Assembly: GCA_015494185.1 (NCBI GenBank)
Contig: WGBT01000402.1
Coordinates: 1-7,200, forward strand
DNA: 7,200 nt
Direction: 5' to 3'
Source: Hyphomicrobiales bacterium
GTDB lineage: Bacteria > Pseudomonadota > Alphaproteobacteria > Rhizobiales > S144-35
The notes beneath the pieces were generated by a model, which saw only the letters and a program-made list of their open reading frames with translations, had not been told where the DNA came from and did not search any database. Positions 5,651 to 7,200 of the stretch are shown here, in pieces; positions within the stretch are counted from its first letter, which is position 1, and each line of letters begins with the position of its first letter. The position numbers were made by a program, and so were the translations under genes.

Positions 5651-5653
5651 CCA

Positions 5654-6523
5654 TTGAAGCCATCGCGGCAGTTTGGGGGCGCCGTCTTAGCAGCAGCGAG
5701 CCTAGTGTTATCGGGCTGCCAGAATGCGGGGGGGCTCCTCCCTCCCTCCGCTGATCTCGCCCAGGCACAGAATGAGCAGACCTATGCCGCCCCGGTTTCT
5801 GCAAGCCGTGCCTTTAAGACCAATATCGCCTCACTGACACAAGTCATCAAAGCCAATCCCAATGATGCCAGCGCTTACAATCTACGGGGCACCGCCTATG
5901 CCAAAGCCCGGCGCTTCGAAGCCGCCATTAAAGATTTTTCCAAAGCCATTGCCCTCAATCCGCACTATTACCAAGCCTATAACAACCGGGCGATGACCTA
6001 TGCGGCAATGAAGCGTTATGCCGAGGCCATTAAAGATTACAATCAGGCCGTGACCATTGCACCGCGCTATGCTCCTGCCTATACCGGCCGGGGCAAGGTC
6101 TATATGAAACTCAAAAATGACAGCTTAGCACTGGCCGATTTCACCCATGCGATCAATCTGGATTCGGGCCAGCCCGCCCCTTATTTCTATCGTGGTGTGA
6201 TCTATCAACGGCGCGGTCAACATGGCAAGGCAATCGATGATTTCAATATCGCCATTTCCCTCCGCCCTTCCGCGGGCCCGCCTTATCTCGGGCGCGGGAA
6301 AAGCCGGCTGGCCCTTGGCAAATTCAAAGAAGCCTATGAGGATTTCTATATCGCCGCGCGCAATCAGGACGGTTACTATCAAGCCTGGGCCTATCGCGGG
6401 CTGGCGGCGGAGAAACTGGGTGATCGCAAAAAAGCTGAACGCGCCTATCGCCGGGCTTTGAGCATTCGCCCCGACTATCGCCGTGCCCTGGAAGGTCTAA
6501 ACCGCATCGGCAGCAGCGCCTGA
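5654..6523 (+). CDS. Tetratricopeptide-repeat lipoprotein
   Basis: With the TTG start at 5654 the product is 289 residues and opens with a textbook lipoprotein signal: KPSRQ, a hydrophobic core GGAVLAAASLVL, and the lipobox LSGC with Cys22 as the lipidated residue. A longer frame back to 5552 would bury this signal behind 34 polar residues and has no ribosome site. After a flexible linker (23-50) and a helical lead (50-70), six TPR units follow in exact 34-residue register, marked by aromatics at 75, 109, 143, 177, 211 and 245 (AYNLRG, AYNNRA, AYTGRG, YFYRGV, YLGRG, AWAYRG). The family makes helical scaffolds that hold protein partners, in NlpI-like cases peptidoglycan enzymes. Here the partner is unknown and membrane attachment, inner or outer, is inferred. 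It has its own promoter and no operon partner in the window. Confidence 0.9.
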   Translation: MKPSRQFGGAVLAAASLVLSGCQNAGGLLPPSADLAQAQNEQTYAAPVSASRAFKTNIASLTQVIKANPNDASAYNLRGTAYAKARRFEAAIKDFSKAIALNPHYYQAYNNRAMTYAAMKRYAEAIKDYNQAVTIAPRYAPAYTGRGKVYMKLKNDSLALADFTHAINLDSGQPAPYFYRGVIYQRRGQHGKAIDDFNIAISLRPSAGPPYLGRGKSRLALGKFKEAYEDFYIAARNQDGYYQAWAYRGLAAEKLGDRKKAERAYRRALSIRPDYRRALEGLNRIGSSA

Positions 6524-6820
6524 AGGGACCTGGGGCCCCAAGCTGAGAAGCTGGGAAGGGTGGTTTGGAGCAGCCCTTAAAGGGGGCAGAAGGGGAACAG
6601 AAGGAACTTGAAGGAGCCCGCTTGAAGAAGGACACAGTTTGAAAAGCCATAGGGAAGAAGCCAAGGGCTCGTTAGTGTGGGGCGTGCGCCGGAAAAGGTT
6701 GGCTCCCCAGCCATCGCAGCCTTTGGATAAGTTCAGATAGATATATGACCGCTGACGTTTTCGTGTTCCTTTGAACTTTTGGCATTCATTGAACGGTTTT
6801 CGAATGAAGGTCAGGGGCCG

Positions 6821-6850
6821 TTGGCGTTGGTATAAACCAATCCCTATAGA
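6821..6850 (+). promoter_or_regulatory. Promoter-like sequence before the structured block
   Basis: TTGGCG (6821-6826) and TATAGA (6845-6850) are 18 bases apart, each matching four of six consensus bases. A palindrome TTGGT-ATAA-ACCAA (6827-6840) fills most of the spacer and could be an operator. A match this loose can occur by chance. Confidence 0.35.
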
Positions 6851-6856
6851 GTCCAA

Positions 6857-7076
6857 TTGGGCCGCCTCAAGCCATCCTTCTGGCGCCATCGTCGCTCGCC
6901 TCACCCTCTCCCGGATAAGCGGCGATGGCTCCGGGAGGATGGCGGGCTATCCTTCTGGTGGATCGGAAGCGAGCTTCTGCAACTGAAGACCGAAGACCGC
7001 TCCCCCAGTCAACGAACACAACAAGCCATTTTGGGGGCTCAAATCACCTGAGCATTCCCCCCTTCAATGACTTTTT
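6857..7076 (+). ncRNA. Candidate structured small RNA, not a known family
   Basis: Three compatible helices lie within 73 bases. P1 is GCCATCC (6871-6877) with GGATGGC (6937-6943). P2 is GCCATCGTCGC (6885-6895) with GCGGCGATGGC (6919-6929), 11 pairs with one G-U. P3 is CTCCCGG (6908-6914), in the P2 loop, with CCGGGAG (6931-6937), which makes an H-type pseudoknot and shares only base 6937 with P1. A promoter-like sequence precedes it. A hairpin at 7033-7062 (GGGG-GCTCA with TGAGC-CCCC, three-base bulge) and a short T run at 7072-7076 could end it. It does not match RNase P RNA, tmRNA, SRP RNA or 6S RNA by any motif I can recognise. The pairing is seen; transcription is inferred, and the ends are guesses. 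Confidence 0.28.
6871..6958. repeat. Direct repeat of 13 bases flanking the pseudoknot block
   Basis: GCCATCCTTCTGG (6871-6883) recurs as GCTATCCTTCTGG (6946-6958), one difference, 75 bases apart. Confidence 0.7.
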
Positions 7077-7129
7077 CTGGCCAACCGCTTGATTGTGATT
7101 GTGGCTTTCAGATATCATTCAGAATACTG

Positions 7130-7200
7130 CTAAAACTTGATCCGCATGCCGCCCATCACCATGGCCAAATCTTTAAAACTGTTGGCAGCCCCCACGGCCC
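7130..7200 (-). CDS. C-terminal end of a protein, possibly an outer-membrane beta-barrel (runs off the right edge)
   Basis: Reading the minus strand into a TAG at 7132-7130 gives the last 23 residues, AVGAANSFKDLAMVMGGMRIKF preceded by a partial codon. The other two minus frames stop within this stretch, and codons here (GCC, GGC, ATC, AAG) suit the genome. An alternating strand ending in Phe (VMGGMRIKF) is the usual C-terminal signal for outer-membrane barrel assembly, so a porin- or OmpA-like product is possible. Twenty-two residues are too few to assign a family, and chance cannot be excluded. Confidence 0.5.
   Translation of the reverse strand, partial: AVGAANSFKDLAMVMGGMRIKF

Larger units (their letters stand above)
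5176..5653. other. Non-coding region between rpsU and the TPR lipoprotein gene
   Basis: About 480 bases without a supportable gene. It contains a small hairpin after rpsU (GCGGG 5263-5267 with CCCGC 5273-5277), the terminator at 5318-5358, a weak AAGGC/GCCTT hairpin (5423-5441), a promoter at 5467-5495, and a leader of about 150 bases before the TTG start at 5654. Confidence 0.6.
6524..7129. other. Non-coding region after the TPR gene
   Basis: About 600 bases with no gene I can support. The first part (6540-6640) is purine-rich with imperfect short duplications: AAGCTGAG/AAGCTGGG near 6540, CAGAAGGGGAA (6587-6597) before CAGAAGGAACT (6598-6608), and CTTGAAGGAG (6607-6616) before CTTGAAGAAG (6621-6630). 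TGGGGCCCCA near 6532 is a perfect palindrome with no loop, so no clear terminator follows the TPR gene. The minus-strand frame 6497-6904 and plus-strand frames at 6771-7051 have unremarkable composition and no motifs. A structured block occupies 6871-7062. Confidence 0.55.

Noticed and set aside
6497..6904. Minus-strand 135-codon frame
   Set aside because: It overlaps the end of the TPR gene, has low-complexity Pro/Leu/Ser composition and no motif.

Overview
The window looks like housekeeping chromosome from an alphaproteobacterium. Coding sequence is moderately GC-rich with a G/C preference at third positions. The small ribosomal protein S21 is of the arginine/lysine-rich type I associate with alphaproteobacteria, and the purE-purK pair overlaps as it does in many members of that class. 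I cannot name a genus from sequence alone.

Layout, left to right. (1) On the minus strand, the N-terminal part of a secreted TraB/GumN-family protein (1-319, running off the left edge) lies downstream of htpX (426-1331), a membrane zinc metalloprotease of envelope protein quality control. A sigma-32-like heat-shock promoter sits upstream of htpX. (2) Divergently on the plus strand are purE (1579-2076) and purK (2066-3214). They overlap by 11 bases and perform the two-step AIR to CAIR conversion of purine synthesis. A perfect TATAAT -10 box lies upstream, next to three tandem copies of a 12-base unit. (3) Ten bases after purK is a short element of about 231 bp with perfect 19-base terminal inverted repeats and two large internal hairpins. 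It carries no transposase, so it reads as a MITE or other non-autonomous IS derivative. (4) An unrecognised but clearly coding gene for a 187-residue protein follows (3674-4237). (5) About 710 bp of non-coding DNA comes next, with runs of short tandem duplications and a perfect 13-bp hairpin. (6) rpsU (4948-5175, GTG start) is followed by an intrinsic-type terminator. (7) A TPR lipoprotein gene is best started at a TTG codon at 5654, behind its own promoter; it has six TPR units in exact 34-residue register. (8) The last 600 bp are largely non-coding. They include a compact set of compatible helices (one pseudoknotted) behind a promoter-like sequence, a candidate small RNA. At the right edge is the C-terminal end of a minus-strand protein ending in Phe, possibly an outer-membrane beta-barrel.

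Functionally, htpX, the TraB/GumN protein, the TPR lipoprotein and the right-edge protein all point to the envelope, while purEK and rpsU are core metabolism and translation. I see no phage, CRISPR, toxin-antitoxin or defence module. The less ordinary content is in the intergenic DNA: the MITE-like element, the structured region at 6871-7062, and repeated short tandem duplications in several gaps.
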